A stretch of DNA of 6,036 bases from an uncultured Lachnospiraceae bacterium (GTDB taxonomy: Bacteria > Bacillota_A > Clostridia > Lachnospirales > Lachnospiraceae), in assembly GCA_946614075.1 (NCBI GenBank), contig CAMOGO010000085.1, forward strand, positions 1 through 6,036. Reading direction: 5' to 3'. The first letter of the stretch is position 1. Each line of letters starts with the position of its first letter. The notes beneath the pieces were generated by a model. That model ran no database searches, was not told the origin of the DNA, and saw only the letters and a program-made list of their open reading frames with translations. This document shows, in pieces, positions 5,974 through 6,036 of the stretch. The position numbers and the translations under genes were made by a program.

Positions 5974-6036
5974 TTAAGCCTCAGTCTTAACCTCTGCAGC
6001 CTGTGCAGGAGCCTCTGCAGTCTGAGCAGGCGCTGC
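5974..6036 (-). CDS. C-terminal end of an unidentified gene (Ala/Pro/Gln/Glu-rich tail)
   Basis: Only the last 20 codons and the TAA stop (5976-5974) are inside the window. The tail contains a seven-residue repeat, APAQTAE then APAQAAE, ending in VKTEA. The repeat is mirrored at DNA level by two 21-base units (6033-6013 and 6012-5992). Such Ala/Pro/Glu tails are typically flexible extensions and do not identify the protein. As the gene lies upstream of hypF on the same strand, a hydrogenase subunit or another maturation protein is possible but not shown. A second minus-strand frame is also open here up to a stop near 5946, so the frame choice rests on the repeat and composition. Confidence 0.5.
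   Translation of the reverse strand, partial: AAPAQTAEAPAQAAEVKTEA

Overview
The window carries the 3' part of a [NiFe]-hydrogenase maturation operon, all on the minus strand, so it reads from the right edge to the left. The order of transcription is: the tail of an unidentified gene (6036-5974), hypF (5867-3486), hypC (3436-3209), hypD (3228-2146), hypE (2133-1129) and a small NuoC/EchD-like hydrogenase subunit gene (1110-724). Behind its own promoter follows a secreted protein with WG-type repeats that runs off the left edge (620-1). No plus-strand gene, RNA gene, insertion sequence, CRISPR array or phage element is supported.

Strong AGGAGG-type ribosome binding sites, fairly high GC in the hyp genes, tight gene packing, a TTG start, and a secreted protein with repeats common in Firmicutes suggest an anaerobic Clostridia member, possibly Lachnospiraceae or a relative. 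This is inference from style; no marker gene is present.

HypF and HypE make the cyanide ligands of the hydrogenase iron. HypF activates carbamoyl phosphate and transfers the carbamoyl group to the C-terminal cysteine of HypE, which dehydrates it to thiocyanate. HypC and HypD form the Fe-S scaffold on which Fe(CN)2CO is built before transfer to the hydrogenase large subunit. All four look intact with their key residues. hypC and hypD overlap, the hypE ribosome binding site overlaps the hypD stop codon, and the NuoC/EchD-like gene begins 18 bases after hypE, so translation is probably coupled along the set. hypA and hypB (nickel insertion) and the hydrogenase itself are not in the window. The NuoC/EchD-like gene suggests that the client is a membrane-bound group 4 (Ech-type) enzyme.

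Points that stand out are a 15-base tandem repeat adding a Ser/Ala-rich insert inside HypF, a lone EchD/NuoC-type subunit gene at the end of the operon, an inverted repeat with a conflicting start signal in front of hypF, and a HypE with two CxC pairs. I see no wholly new system; these are local oddities in a known pathway.
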